A stretch of DNA of 64,000 nucleotides from Pseudophaeomoniella oleicola (Eukaryota; Ascomycota; Eurotiomycetes; Phaeomoniellales; Phaeomoniellaceae): positions 186,001-250,000 of the forward strand of contig QWDQ01000034.1 of assembly GCA_003868215.1 (NCBI GenBank), in the 5' to 3' direction. Under the pieces are notes generated by a model. The model was not told the origin of the DNA, did no database searches, and saw only the letters and a program-made list of their open reading frames with translations. The stretch's first letter is position 1. Every line of letters starts with the position of its first letter. This document shows, in pieces, positions 1 to 12,293 of the stretch. A program made the translations under genes and the position numbers.

Positions 1-889
1 TTGGGGCAGTGTCTGTGTCTGTGTCTGTGTCCGGGATTGAGGGAATAATGGATGATGTTGTTGTCGTCAAGGGTGAAGAGGATGGAGGCGGGGGTTGGTC
101 TTGTGAGTATGATGACTGTAGATCGGGAGAGGGTGGTGTTGAGAACGGGGTGGTAGAAGGAGGAGGTGATGTCGTGTATGGTGGTAGCTGGGTGGGTGTT
201 AACTCTGGTGTGTCAGTATTGGTGAGCGCTGTATCTGTTTCGGGGGTCGGAGATGGAGGCGTCGACGTTGGAGTTGCAGATTTCGACTCAGTAGTGGTGG
301 GGTTCGATGGGATCGGGGTACTCGCAGAAGTAGCTTCCGAGGACGGATATGGTGATAATGATGGTGATGGTGTCCTTGATGTTGTGGTTTCGGTACAGAT
401 TGAACATGAGACTGTCACGAGGCTTGTTGAGGTTTTGGTCGAGGTTGATGGCGAGGGAATTGGAGGGAAGGATGTAAAGATCGGGGTTTCGGACGTAGAC
501 GGTAGGGTTATTGAGGTCGAGGGGGTTGATGAGATCGCGGTGGGAGAATGGGAAGGAGGTGTGAGAACGGATGTACTATGGATAGTGCTGCTCCTGCTGA
601 TGCTGTAACTCGAAACGGGGAGGGAAGTATAGGAGGAGATCGGAGAGTAGACAGGGTTCGTCGATGTGGAAGATGTCGTCGACCCTCTGGATGCAGTCTG
701 GTACGACTGCAAAGAAGTAGTGGTTGTTTTGGTTATCGGTACAGCCGACGAAGGATGGATCGAGGTCGTGGGTGGTAAGTAGCTTTGGATCGATTCGCTC
801 GTGGTAGCGAGAGGGGAAAGCGAAGGAGCATAGTATTGGCCGAGGACGAGGCCTGGAACAAGGAGAAGAATGGTCTGTTGGTAGTACAT
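1..889 (-). CDS. Secreted Ser/Thr/Pro-rich protein, C-terminus cut by window edge
   Basis: The minus strand is open from an ATG at 889 to the left edge of the window, 296 codons without a stop. The protein opens with a hydrophobic signal peptide (residues 1-17, leucine-rich, ending VLG before QYY). After that it is almost entirely Ser, Thr and Pro, with a TDTDTDT run at the visible end and only two cysteines (SCSIC, near residue 180). Such composition is known from O-glycosylated cell-wall and GPI-anchored fungal proteins; a GPI signal cannot be checked because the C-terminus lies outside the window. No enzymatic domain is recognisable. The plus-strand frame over the same bases (Val/Gly/Asp-rich) is the antisense shadow of this codon-biased frame. 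Secretion is well supported; the function is unknown. Confidence 0.7.
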   Translation of the reverse strand, partial: MYYQQTILLLVPGLVLGQYYAPSLSPLATTSESIQSYLPPTTSIHPSSAVPITKTTTTSLQSYQTASRGSTTSSTSTNPVYSPISSYTSLPVSSYSISRSSTIHSTSVLTPPSHSPTAISSTPSTSITLPSTSETPIFTSFPPIPSPSTSTKTSTSLVTVSCSICTETTTSRTPSPSLSPYPSSEATSASTPIPSNPTTTESKSATPTSTPPSPTPETDTALTNTDTPELTPTQLPPYTTSPPPSTTPFSTPPSPDLQSSYSQDQPPPPSSSPLTTTTSSIIPSIPDTDTDTDTAP

Positions 890-3218
890 GTTGCAGATCT
901 AATTGGTACACTACAGGGAACGTCGGGACGAGAATGAGATGCTAATGGAAACCGGTCAAGAAGGCAATGAGAGAACCGAAACGATGATTATAAGTTGAAG
1001 CAGACCACTAACAGTAGGATTGAAAGCGAAGGAGACGTAAGAGAAGAAGACAATGCAACAACAATAAGAGCCATGATCGATAGGCATCCAGATCTCAATC
1101 CAGAATATTTTGGTACATGGACCTCATCGCTGCAGCCGTGGCTGATGGTTTTCCAAAATAAGACGCATTTCAAAGAGGATGAATGACAAGCATTTGACTT
1201 CTCAGGTTCCTCTTCATTCATCGAGTATCGAAACCGCGGGAACAGACGTATCTTGCCATCGATGTGAGACGAAAATAGCACGAGGGTCTTTGTTGAAGGA
1301 AATGAATATCCATTGAAGGTCAACGGTAGGAATAAAGGCTTGCACATGGCTTGAACAAGGCAACCACGTGAGTATCTTCAGCCTTGGAAGAGACAAATGA
1401 TGCTATTTACTGGTTAAAATCTCTTGTAGAGCATGGACTCGACCTCATTCTGATGATGTTAGCAAAGAACAATCCAAGATGGCCCGACTGCTGTTCTGCT
1501 GAGGTGAATGTATTATCAATACCGCGATGTGTAAACTTCATCTTCAGTCTACGTCAATTTCATTTCCAATTCATTGATTCAATCGGAACGGAATAGTAGA
1601 TTGTCCGGAGAAGGAAGAGAAAGAGAAAAAAGAACGAAAAAGAAAAAGGACGCGGACGTGGCCGACAGAATGTTGGAGGCCCACTCCCATTGGCTGCCGA
1701 CAGAAAGTGGAGAAGACGAAAAGTCGAATTGGAGAAAGAAGATCGTGGCCAGGCCAGACGAGACCGGACATGGTTCCTGCGTCGAATGTCCAGCGCCCTC
1801 GTGAAAACGTGCAAAGATGATGCGATCTGATTGGCCTCTTTCGACGTCAAGATTTGATCGACTCTGCCAACTTCGATCTTTTCCTGCTGCTTCGCCTTTG
1901 AGACAGGATGATATTATGGACACAATAGTCTTGTACTACTTGACCCTGGTGCATAGATTCTACGACTAGGAGTTGACGGTGTGATCCAACCCAGTTAGAA
2001 TCATGTTTTCCATTCCAATGAAAAACTCAGTAAATCGTTCACTGACGGGGGCACCGAGGCACTATGCTGTGATCTCTCTTCTGTGGAAGCTGCAATTGCA
2101 AGTTGCAAATCCACTCTTTGATATGATTAACTTACCACACCGTAGCTTGCGTCTTAAAGTGGGAATTGTTTTCCATAGTATTCGTACATCTTTCTATCTC
2201 TCCCATCTCTCGTCTCATCTCATCTCTTCTCTTCTCTTCCTTGGCCCTCATTCTACAACTGCGATACTGAACCATTGATATCACCGATTCCTTCCTCAAA
2301 TTCAATCTCCCTTATACTTTTCCAATTGAAGCGAACTCTCTCCTCGTGAGCAGCAAAGTCAAACACCAACAAGGCATATCATAACGAAGACCAGGCAGAA
2401 GGGCCAATACAACGTTGTACCTTGTAGATCAAACTCTTGTCCGGCCACTCCACTCTCACCACCGTCCACCCTCTCGTTCTTCCTCCCCCACTCCGCCTAC
2501 CGCCTACCGTATCCATCCTTTGTATCCCCCGGCCCGAACAGAAAAAAAAAGTCAACAGAAAGTCAACGCAGAATTATTTGAACATTGGTTTTCCTTCTTC
2601 TCTTCCTCGTCCTCTCGAAATCTCGAATCTTTCTCATTTTCACCGCTCGATCGGTGGATTGAAAGATCCTGTGGTGATAGTTGATCTCAACAAACGCCGA
2701 CGCTATCAATTACATTTATACACCCTATCCCCGTCCATCAGTCAATCAGACCTTCCTTTGATACCTCGTGGCACCTTTATAACAACCACAGAAAAATCCA
2801 ACGAAAAGGTGGTGTTGGCCTGATCCATTGGTTGACGACTTGCAATCCCTGTAATAAGACGCCATCGATCAGCCATTCATCGCTTGACAGGGAAAAACGT
2901 GCTCCTCCGATCTATCCGTCCTAGGTGTCATCCCTCACCAATCACGGACCCCGTGTGTTTCGTCGACATCAGCGATCTTCCATTCAGAAAATCCTTTTTC
3001 TCCTCCGAACCACCCACTTCATCAGCCACCCTTGTCATCAGTATCGACCCCCCTTGTCATCCGCGGTGCTTAATCGCCTCCCGCCTGCCATTTAAAAGGC
3101 TTGTCTCGCCGAGCACCCTTCACTTCGACGTTGCCAACACTCGCTTTCCTTGGCTGCACTACGATCAAGATTTCGCTGCTTGGCCTTCTGGGCATCTTCT
3201 CCTTCCAACACTTCCACT
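890..3218. other. Intergenic region and leader of the MFS transporter
   Basis: No convincing gene is seen in these 2.3 kb. The short ORFs on both strands lack family resemblance and splice logic. The part next to the transporter is rich in C+T (for example around 2200-2240), as in many fungal promoters and leaders. A TATA-like TTTAAAA lies near 3092. One CACGTG E-box sits at 1365-1370, the core recognised by Pho4/NUC-1 phosphate regulators in other fungi, but at 1.85 kb upstream its relevance is weak. Confidence 0.5.
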
Positions 3219-5251
3219 ATGGCTTCCGAACAACATGACTATGGGATGCTGCACGCCCCTCACGGTGAGGGCACACCCCTGGAAGACCCCATGCGGGATA
3301 TGAACCTCAACGAGAAACAAATCTTCGACTACATATTACGTCCCGACGATAGTTATGACGTAAATGGAGTCTACTGGGCCGATATGCCCCTCATGCAGCG
3401 ATTACGCTTCGTCGCCAGTTACGATGCCAAAGAGACGAAACGAGAGACCAGCAGTATCTGGGCCATGTTCAAGAAAGATCCTCTTTCCCCTGTGGCCTAC
3501 TATTTTCGTAATATGGTTCTCCCCGGTGCCGGTCTGGGTCTCGAAGGTTATGTCTTGTTCTCCATCGGCAACATCAAGCCCATGTTCCAAAAGTCGTTCC
3601 CCTCGTGCTGGAACACTTACGAGACCTGCAACGAGACCTGGATTCAAGCTATCGACTACCTCGAAATCGTCGGTATCATTTGTGGCCAGATCTTGGTCGG
3701 TATCATTGGCGACTGGCTCGGTCGTCGATGGGGTCTCATTCAAGACGCGATGATCATGTTTATCGGTTTGATCATGCTGGTCGCTGCGTGGGGTGTCACC
3801 GAGAACGGTTGGGTTATCTGCTACGTCTGGTCCCTCTTCTTCTACGGCATCGGTGTCGGTGGAGAATACCCCATGACCGCAACCTCCGGAATGGAAAACG
3901 CCATCGGCTCCGGCAAGATTTCGACCAAAGAGGACCGTCTTCACCGTGGCCGCAAGGTCACCAGCGCCTTCTTGATGCAAGGCTGGGGCCAATTTTTCAA
4001 CCAGGTCATCCTCATTCTCCTGCTGCTCATCTTCCACCACGGCAGCGGCAATCCGCCCTACTCGAAGGTTGCATCGCAATGGGTTTACCGTATTTCATTT
4101 GCCATTCCTGCCGTCGGCACCCTGTGGCTTGTCTACTACCGTGCTTACAAGATGAAAGCCGCCAGTCGCCAACTGCAAGCCTCAAAGGAGAAGGCCCATA
4201 TCACAGGCTACGACGTGCAGTCGCTGAAGATGACCTTGACGCACTTTGGTCCCCGCCTGATCGCCACTGCAGGTTGTTGGTTCGCAAATGACGTCTTCTT
4301 CTATGGCAACAAGCTTTTCCAGAGCGAATTCATCAGTGTCATCAGCCCTGACAACAAGTCTCTCATTCCGAACTGGCTGTACAACTTGGTCAACGTTGGT
4401 GTCAGCTTGGTCGGTTACTACCTTGCCAGTAAGTCATTTCCACCCCGTTGTTTATCCTAGAACATCGCTGACATGGAGAAACAGGTTTCTTGATTGACAA
4501 CAAGCTATACGGAAGGAAGACGATGCAAATGGTCGGATTTGCTTTGTGCTTTATCCTCTTCGTGGTTCCCGGTTTCAACTATGACTACTATACCCGACCC
4601 GAGAACATTCACGCTTTCCAGGCCATGTACTTCTTGTCATCCTTCTTCAACCAATTTGGTCCCAACTGTGTCACGTTCCTCGTCGCTGCCGAAGTGTATC
4701 CCACACCAATCCGTGCGAGCGCCCACGGTTTCTCTGCCGCTGTCGGTAAACTTGGCGCCCTGCTCGCTGCGGTCCTGTACAACTACATCAGCACTGCTCA
4801 AAAGTTCTATTTCGTTCCCTGGTTCGGGTTGGCCGGTATGCTTTTGACGTTGTTGTTCCTCCCAGATACCACCGGCCTCGACTTGAAGGAACAAGAACGA
4901 CGGTGGGCTTTTATCCGCTCCGGTCGTGGAGATGATTATCACGGGGTTGCCATCCATCCGAAACATCTCTCTTTGTGGGAACGTTTCCGTGGTGTCGGTA
5001 AGCATTACAATGCCGAACTCGACTACCAGCAACGGGTTGAAGAAATGCGTACGGAATGGGAGACCGTCATGGCCGCGAGAGCGGCTGAGAAAGAGGGTCC
5101 ATTGGACGACCATAATATCGAGGAGAATGTCTTCAGTTCCGACGTGAGCAGCTATTTCCAGAGAACTACCAAGAGTCCCTTGTTGTTGGGTAAAGAAAAG
5201 GATCCAAAGCAATTTGGCGATGACGCGAACGGTGGAGAACTGAGGATATGA
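3219..5251 (+). CDS. MFS transporter, phosphate:H+ symporter (PHS) family
   Basis: Two exons (3219-4428, 4485-5251) separated by a 56-nt GTAAGT..CAG intron encode 658 residues. The protein is a 12-segment major facilitator: loop 2-3 motif GDWLGRRWG, then GGEYPMTATSGME in segment 4, which matches the GGEYP/GGDYP signature of the Pho84/Git1-type PHS family. The second half has EVYPTPIRASAHG and GKLGALLAA. The long loop 6-7 and the hydrophilic C-terminal tail are typical. It should work at the plasma membrane, importing inorganic phosphate or a glycerophosphodiester by proton symport; the sequence alone does not settle the substrate. I chose the ATG at 3219 because the frame upstream has only a TTG and the context CACTATGGCT is good. 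It is convergent with the OPT gene, 0.6 kb away. Confidence 0.9.
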
Positions 5252-5832
5252 GATTTGTATCCTGTCATGTTTTCCAACTAAATGTCTGAATGAAAGCGAG
5301 ATTGTTTGTTTGTTTTGTACTAGACGTTGTCAACGATGAAAGAGCATAGACTCGACATGAAGCGAAAGAAGCGAAGACCTATATCATTCTTTGTGCATAT
5401 ACATCCCCCCATCTATATATATTTCTTAAGGCTATATTATATACCTTATGTACATACTCCCTCATATACATGGCATGACCGCACGAATCTTGGCATAATC
5501 CAATCAATCAGTAACAATATCCAGTTGGTTCTTCTATAACAGGACTTGAAACCCCTGTGAATCCCTCGCTCATGACCGGGTATATCAAACCTTCATCGGC
5601 AAGGACAATGATCCATCAATACGATTATGAATTTTTGAAGAGATGGGAAAAAGGGAGTGCAGCTAGCCATTTAAGAAATCTAGATTGCCTAATTACTATG
5701 TAAACTCTCTTCAATCAACATCCCACTGTATCGGTTGATTACATATTTCCGATTTTCTCCCTTCTCGTCTCACTATTACAATATACCTCTTCATCATCAT
5801 CATCATCATCATCGGATCTTCTACTACTACTA
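5252..5832. other. Convergent 3' intergenic interval
   Basis: This 581-bp spacer lies between the convergent 3' ends of the two transporters. It is AT-rich and carries two simple repeats close to the OPT stop codon. No gene is seen. Confidence 0.6.
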
Positions 5833-5836
5833 CTAC
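5791..5836. repeat. Trinucleotide microsatellites (TCA)n and (CTA)n
   Basis: Seven TCA units at 5791-5813 are followed by five CTA units at 5821-5835, just outside the OPT stop codon. This is a simple-sequence repeat with no further structure. Confidence 0.85.
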
Positions 5837-8514
5837 GGAAAATGGCCCTTTTCCGGCCCAAAGTAACCGCGCGCAGGGATCGGCAAGATGGCGGCGCTTC
5901 CGGACCCGTCGAGCCCGGCCGAGCTGACGGTGGTGCCCCACCAGGACAGCGTCTTGGGGTTGTACTGCACGGCGAAGAACATGATGAGGGCGCAGATGGC
6001 GACGCCGGCGGTGAGGGCGGCCGAGAGCACGTAGTTGTACTTTTCCCACCACGCGAGCCGGTGGCGCGGGAGCCAGTACATGAAGATGAAGGAGAGGATT
6101 AGGCCCGGGGTTTTGTAGGAGAGGTTGGACGGGGCCCAGTGCTGGATACCCTGGATGATGAGGATCGGGTTGAGCCAGAGGAGGGAAGCGATGAAGGGGA
6201 AGAGTGTGCGGTCCAGGAATGCGAAGGTGCGTGGGCGGAGCTTCACGCGTAGCTTCTCCCTCACACCCGGTAGGTACAGTGGGCCGAGGTTTTGGCCGAC
6301 CAGGAAGACGATGGCGATGCCGAAACCGATCAGGAAACACCATTTGAGGAGCGGGTAGAGCGAGTTGAAGAGTCGATCGGATCCGAGGAGACCCCACATG
6401 AGGGAGCTGGCGTACAGGGTGTTGCCGTCGTTGGCACAGGTGAACTTGCTGGGCTGGTCGGGTGTGCACAGTCCTTTGACGCTCGTGAGAATGAAGTCTT
6501 GTGTACCAACAGCCACAAAACAGGTGATGATGATCGTCCCGATTTGACTTCGGAAGACCGATCGTGGGGCTATCTTGCAATAATGGGCCATCTTTTGGTC
6601 TTGCACGTAGTTGTCTCCATACCCCGCGAGAGCCCACGACCCTAGAGCCTGCGCCAACATGAAGGCGTTTGGGTTGTTTGGCAGAAGGTAACCGGTAATG
6701 ACCTCTATCAAGGACCCGAGGCCTAGATTGGTACCGGTCGTCGCTGATAAGAATGAAAGAGGAACGGCAAATACCAGATTGATGGCGAGCAATAGGAAGA
6801 CGAGCCAGACGGGGGTGTTGATAGGATAGATCTTAAGGAAGACGATAGAGATGATGAGTGCGCCGAGCAGAATCACCAGAAACCACCAGTCAGGAACTTC
6901 TTTATACTTCGACATCCGTCGACTGTGCACGTCCATGGCACCCTCATAGTTGCCTTTGCCGTACCGCAAGCCCTTGTAGAAGTTGATGTATGCGCCCTTC
7001 ATGGTTCTCCATTGATTGAGCATGATATAGAGGAAATAAACAGGGTAGAAGGCGAAATTACCCCCAACTGTTAAGATATATCCGGCCGTATAAAAAGGAG
7101 GCGAATACTGCTGATACAGGCTTTCGTCAAGCTTGTTGTTGACAATGACTTTCTGTACCTCATAGGAAGTACCATCGTTTGCAAATGCAGAGGACGAGTT
7201 GATGGGTAGATAACCGGTGTTGTACATGTTGGAGTAGTAAATCCCAAGGATGATCAACGCACCGAGAAGACTGCCAAAGTATTGGGTAATGACACTGAAG
7301 AAAGGCTGGGCTAGCGGAGCATAAGATGAAGTCGCGACGTTCCAATCAAATGTCGTTAACGGATTGAACATTCCCAATCCTAAGGAAGACCCCGTCAGGA
7401 GTGCCAGCGTAAGGTTCTGAGGGGCGATCCAGGTCATCCAGTTGAATGTTGATAGGGCGGTGAACAGATATCCTGGCAGCCAGTAATAGACAAACATTGC
7501 GCCGGTAACGATATAGAAGAACTTGTACCGTGACATCGTCCACCCGTAGATGTTCTCCCTTGGCTCAGGTCGAGTCAGAGCTCGATTCATTGCGATGGTC
7601 GGCAGGATTGTTGGCCACAATGCCTTAACAGGGTAGACGCTGAATCGTCTTAGATAGCCAGCAAATCCCATTCCCATGAGTTGTATGAACAAAGTTAACA
7701 TCAATTGGTAGCCAAAAGTGACGAATTTCTCGCCGTAATAGACCGGCGACTTCTGGACCAATATCATCGGATAACTATTCGTTGTGTAGATGCTGATATT
7801 GTATGTGATAGTAGCGAACATTTGCTCCTTGAATGTCCAAGGACCAGGATTGAGAGAATGTCGGATGCCCCAGATTGTTATCCCCCAGTCTGGTAACACC
7901 AGCTCGAGGAATTTGGCGCAGGGATACAGCAGTATCTGTATGACAGATCCACTAAGAGCTTCAGAGCGTCAGTCCAAGCGAGGTTATTGACGTTTGCACT
8001 CCAACTTACAGATTGAAGGGAATCTACTATTGAAGAAGGTTGCCATGAAGGTACCAATGACTGCCCAACCAATGCCCAAGAAGTATGCTCGGATGGTCTC
8101 GATCGGAACGTTCGTGTCATCCACGGGGTCTGCAACGGCACGGACCCCAGGGTAGGGTGATGAGTATCTCATCATGGTGGCATCGATTCTCAGATCACGG
8201 TCATAGAAGTCGCCGTACAGTTTCGGGCCCTCCAGCAATTTCTTCATCCGCGCTCTCATCTCCGAAGGAAAGTTCCAATCGTCGGAATGGAACTCGAGGG
8301 ATTCCTGGACTATTGCGATTGCTTCTTCCTCGGTCATATTGTTGATCTTGTCTAAGATATACTCTCCTTCCCCGTTCGGGGCCAACACCTCGAGCATCTC
8401 ATGAGGGATCTGGTCGCCAATACGCTCATAATCCACGTGCGGTTGGACCTTCTTCTCCGGGTCCAACGTGTGCGGTGCAACGCCATCGTCAACGGGCTCT
8501 ACCGTCCCCGACAT
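5833..8514 (-). CDS. OPT-family oligopeptide transporter
   Basis: Exon 1 (8514-8010) and exon 2 (7958-5833) flank a 51-nt intron; the 876-residue product has the usual length for fungal OPT proteins. The acceptor is the AAG at 7961-7959, because only this restores the conserved run SRFPSISLSGSVIQILLYP across the junction. Family marks are NPGPW at residues 205-209, many membrane segments throughout, and KIAPR at about 630-634, the position of the KIPPR motif. OPT proteins of this clade import small peptides or glutathione with protons at the plasma membrane; no substrate can be assigned. The N-terminus (about 130 residues) is acidic and cytosolic. The gene shares a 1.75-kb divergent upstream region with the DUF2235 gene. 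Confidence 0.93.
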
Positions 8515-10263
8515 GGCTTATAATGGAAGAACAGTATGCAATTAGAAAAGGCGCAGACCCAGGTCAACCACGAACCAGGCAGGATGACTGCAAGACGGGA
8601 AGGGCAATAGAACAATATATATTGTCAACAGTCCCGCGAACGCTGGCCCGGATGGATGGTTCCGCGAGAACAGGCCAGAGCGCGTATCTGTCGATATCTT
8701 ATCATGGTTGTGTTAACGTTACATCGGTTTGATGCTACACCGGCATTGCTGTAACTTTTCTATCATGTCGATAACATCCTCGAAATGAAACGTCCCTCAG
8801 GAACGGGGTCCAGATACAGAGTTCCAGCCGGTCTGATTGGGAACCTGGACTGAGAAGATGGGGAATAAGATAAGGGGGATGTGGAAGCGATATCAGGCAG
8901 GTCGAAGATCGATGGAGTCTGAGAGGACCACTCGGGAAAGCGATGGCAACGTTTGTCTCTGAAAGGCAAGGTTGGAATGCTGTTATACCAGAGCTTAGCC
9001 ATTACCATAGTACTTCGAATCAAGAGTCTCATGACCATGCGGAGGGATGCCGCCTGGATGCAGCATGGGTAGCAGGATCCGCTTCCTTGTCCTTATCTCC
9101 CCTCACCGAGGTAGTAGCTGCGGGTACAGACTACTGCGCTGGAATCATATTCCTTGCTAGCGTAGGATGAGAGGAAGCCAACTGATTATACGAGTATTCG
9201 TCAAAGGGTGCAGATCGTATGAACGTTAATGACCAGCAAGTAACATTGCAACAGAGAAGATGAGCGGGCAAGGGTCGGGTAAATGCCAGACGTCGAAGGA
9301 TAAAGGTCCGGGTCCGAACTGCGTATCTAGGATATCCCAGCTACGACTGCAATTGGGGACTGACGGTTACTTATCAAGTTTATGGGGGGGTGCGTGTGGA
9401 TCAGTAGAGTCTGGCGATAATCCATAGTACATAGCATGTACGTAGTAGGACATCGCACCATTGGTATCTTGTTGGATGGTCTGATCTCGAAGATACGGAA
9501 TCAGTGGAATCAGAGGAATCAGAGGAATCAGAGGAATCAGAGACGCCGTTGTGGAGGACAGCGATTGCAGAGGTAAGGTCGGAAGGCGGGGCTTTATCTG
9601 TGGCCCGAGCGTGTATCCAATTGGCTTGGCAACATAATCAATCAAATAAATGAATATCACTTTACTTTCATTTCTCCGATCTCTACTCCGTATTCCCCCC
9701 TTATCAACTCCTCTGCTTCTTCAAAAAGCTATCGATATCAAACCGACTTTGCTATCCACTACAATCATTGCCTGTCCAGCTGAGAGATCAAGATGATTTT
9801 TTTGCTACATCACTACAAGATGCCGGTGTCGGCTGTGGGATCAATAAGGCTGCAAGTTGTCTAAATGACACTACGACATGGACAAGGTAAGAAAAGACCA
9901 ACAATTGAAACAGCCATTCCGGGTGATCGCAGGGAAGTCGAAGGAAACTCTTGCATCCGCCGTTGACGGCCAAGACTCATTCAATGAGGGCCCTGTGGAA
10001 GCAACGAAGCATGTTAACAGTAAGCCCAAGGCAGTAGGAAGGCACCACCATGGCAGCAGCCATTCAAGCAAAATCTGTCATCTTGCTCCGAAATGACATT
10101 ATATTTTATTTCCCTGTTGTCTACTATTCGTAGTCGCAACTTTCGCTACCGTTCACTGCATATTCTGTTATTGATCTCTCTATCCTTTCGTTCGGACCAC
10201 ACATTCTCTCTCCCCCCACATCCGATCCTTCTTCTCGCAGCTAGGTACTGTTTGTGGGCAGCC
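8515..10263. other. Divergent upstream region between OPT and DUF2235 genes
   Basis: These 1.75 kb separate two divergent start codons. I find no gene. They contain a five-unit 9-bp tandem repeat (9497-9541) and a degenerate copy of the TACGTAGT palindrome near 9436. A pyrimidine-rich stretch (10180-10250) directly precedes the DUF2235 start. Confidence 0.5.
9497..9541. repeat. 9-bp tandem repeat, five units
   Basis: The unit GGAATCAGA is repeated five times head to tail; the first copy ends in T instead of A. It lies in the divergent promoter region of the OPT and DUF2235 genes. Translation of the other strand gives an IPL repeat, but there is no gene around it. Confidence 0.85.
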
Positions 10264-11775
10264 ATGGCACCTTCCGTGCAGTCTTCGACCACATCTGTAC
10301 CCCATCAGCGCAAACGCCTAATTCTTTGCTTTGATGGGACGGGAAATTCTTACTCCGGCACCACGGCAGATACGAACGTGATCAAACTCTTTGAAAAGTT
10401 CGATAAGCTCTCTCCAGATCAATTTCATTACTACCAACGTAGGGACACAGTGAGTAGTGAGATCCACCACTCACGACTGACATGATCTATAGCTGGCATC
10501 GGGACGTACACCATCGATCCCACCTCCCTCAACCTGAAACCCGGGGAGAAATGGGTCCAGAAATTGAAGATGCTCGCTGATCAAGCTGCCGGACTTCTGT
10601 TCGATGCACATGTTATCGCAGGCTATCATTTTGTCATGCGACACTTTGGAAACGACGACAGGATCTTCATCTTTGGCTTCTCCCGAGGCGCTTTCACGGC
10701 CAGATTCCTCGCGCGAATGATTTGTGCAATTGGAATCCTGGCGAAAGGCAATGAAGAAATGCTCAAGTTTGCTTATAAACGATACCAAGACTCAATTACC
10801 AAAAGCGGGGATTTCATGGGCAAGTCGGATGAAGAAATCACGCGGGACCTCGAAGCTTTCAAGAAGACTTTCTGTCGAGAGAGTGGCGTGTATTTCCTTG
10901 GCCTCTGGGATACTGTCAATTCGGTGGGCATCTTCAGGCTCCCTGGAGTGAAACAAAAAACCCCCTGTGAGCATCAGTATGATTCTGTAGCAAAGACAGC
11001 GAACTACATCAGACACGCGGTCGCCATTGATGAGCGTAGATGCAAATTCCGGCCGGCGTTGTTAATCCCAGGAGCAACGGTGGCAGAGGAAAGTGCGTCT
11101 GGAACTACGGCAGCGGAACAAACCAAGCCTACTCGAAACACAAGCTCTACGAAGCCGCGACCAAAGAGACCTGCTCCGACTAGAGAGGTTTTCTTTGCCG
11201 GAAATCACTGCGACATCGGTGGAGGGTACCCATCGAAAGCAAAGAGTGGGTTCAGAGACGCAGAAACCATGCAACTGAGCGATATCCCTCTGAATTGGAT
11301 GCTTGAAGAGTTGGATGCGATCAATGCAGCTGCTGAACGAGAGGAGGACAAAGTGACGTTCAATGAACAGAAAATGAGGTTTCAAGAGGAATTTCGACGT
11401 CAGCAGCAGACCGCGACCACCGCTACGATCCATGACAGTCTCAGTTATACCGGTGGCGAGGATGGGAAACATTGGAAGTCTGCTGCATTATGGAAGTTCG
11501 TGGGTACGTGTCAATCTTATGATAAATTGATCTCCTCATATAGTATGGCTGACCACTTCTGCGATGCAGAAACCTTGCCACTTGAACGTCTGGAGCTCTT
11601 GAAGGGCGAACTACAGAGTTACTGGCAGACTGTCCGATGGCCACCTAATTTCGGAGACACACGGGATGTTCCAGATGGCGCAGAGATTCATGCAACAGTG
11701 CAGAGTCGGATTCAGAGTCAGGATGTGATGTATCGGCCGAAGAATCAAGGATTGGAACATCTGAGGAGTGCGTAG
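10264..11775 (+). CDS. DUF2235 (Tle1-like) alpha/beta-hydrolase
   Basis: Exons 10264-10438, 10493-11503 and 11570-11775 encode 463 residues. The first junction restores HYYQPGIGTYT and the second restores KFVETLPLERLEL, both conserved in fungal DUF2235 proteins; each intron has a CTGAC branch site. The N-terminal strand LILCFDGTGN, the nucleophile elbow GFSRGAF (Ser122), WDTV (Asp198) and AGNHCDIGGGY (His297) supply the probable catalytic triad of this lipase-like fold. Bacterial relatives include type VI secretion phospholipases (Tle1). The role in fungi is not established. A Thr/Lys/Pro-rich insert (residues 255-290) separates the acid and His regions. No signal peptide or membrane segment is evident, so it is probably cytosolic. 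The second intron is 66 nt and stop-free. Confidence 0.9.
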
Positions 11776-12293
11776 ACGGGAGGAGTGTTCTGAGATGCGA
11801 CGAGGAGGCCACGGAATCAGATCAAGTGGTTGAGAGAATGACTTTCTGTTGCTTCTATCATTACTATCAGTAGCTACCTACTCATTAGGTATGTAGGCAG
11901 GTAGTCCTACTTTATTGAATGTCAATGACAGGGGACTTCTGGCCAGAGATCATACGGTGAGAAGCATGTGAATCTCATGACCCTCATGTTGTGGTATCTT
12001 TATCTTTTTCGAAGAGTAGACTCGAGGAAGTAAACATTTCTCCCTCATTGTGCGAATTCGAATGTACAGAGTTGATGTTCTCTGAAGCGTTGAGAGTCGC
12101 GGTTGATATATGCCAAGCCACCAACCCCAAAGGATCCACTAACCAGTTGAGGTTTGTTTACCTTACCCATCGATGTCACAACTTCAAGACACCAGACTGC
12201 CCCGATTCAACTTCTGCAAGCATTCGCGCAACAGCAATTTCTCTGAAGCAAAAACACCATTCTCAACGAAATATCTGACGCCAACAGTTGACA
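11776..12293. other. Intergenic spacer before borealin
   Basis: This is 518 bp between tandem plus-strand genes. The first 150 bp contain AGGTA/TACCT-type short repeats (about 11870-11915). No gene is seen; the rest should hold the DUF2235 3' end and the borealin promoter. Confidence 0.5.

Noticed and set aside
9-608. Plus-strand open frame rich in Val/Gly/Asp
   Set aside because: It is antisense to the Ser/Thr-rich secreted protein frame, starts with GTG and has no domain.
3402-4079. 225-codon antisense frame inside the phosphate-family transporter
   Set aside because: It is a mirror of a strongly codon-biased exon and has no independent support.
5711-6637. 308-codon minus-strand frame overlapping the OPT gene end
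   Set aside because: It is a +1-type shadow of the OPT frame, Arg/Pro/His-rich and without domain.
9367-9660. Minus-strand frame encoding IPL repeats
   Set aside because: The repeated peptide is only the translation of the 9-bp tandem repeat.
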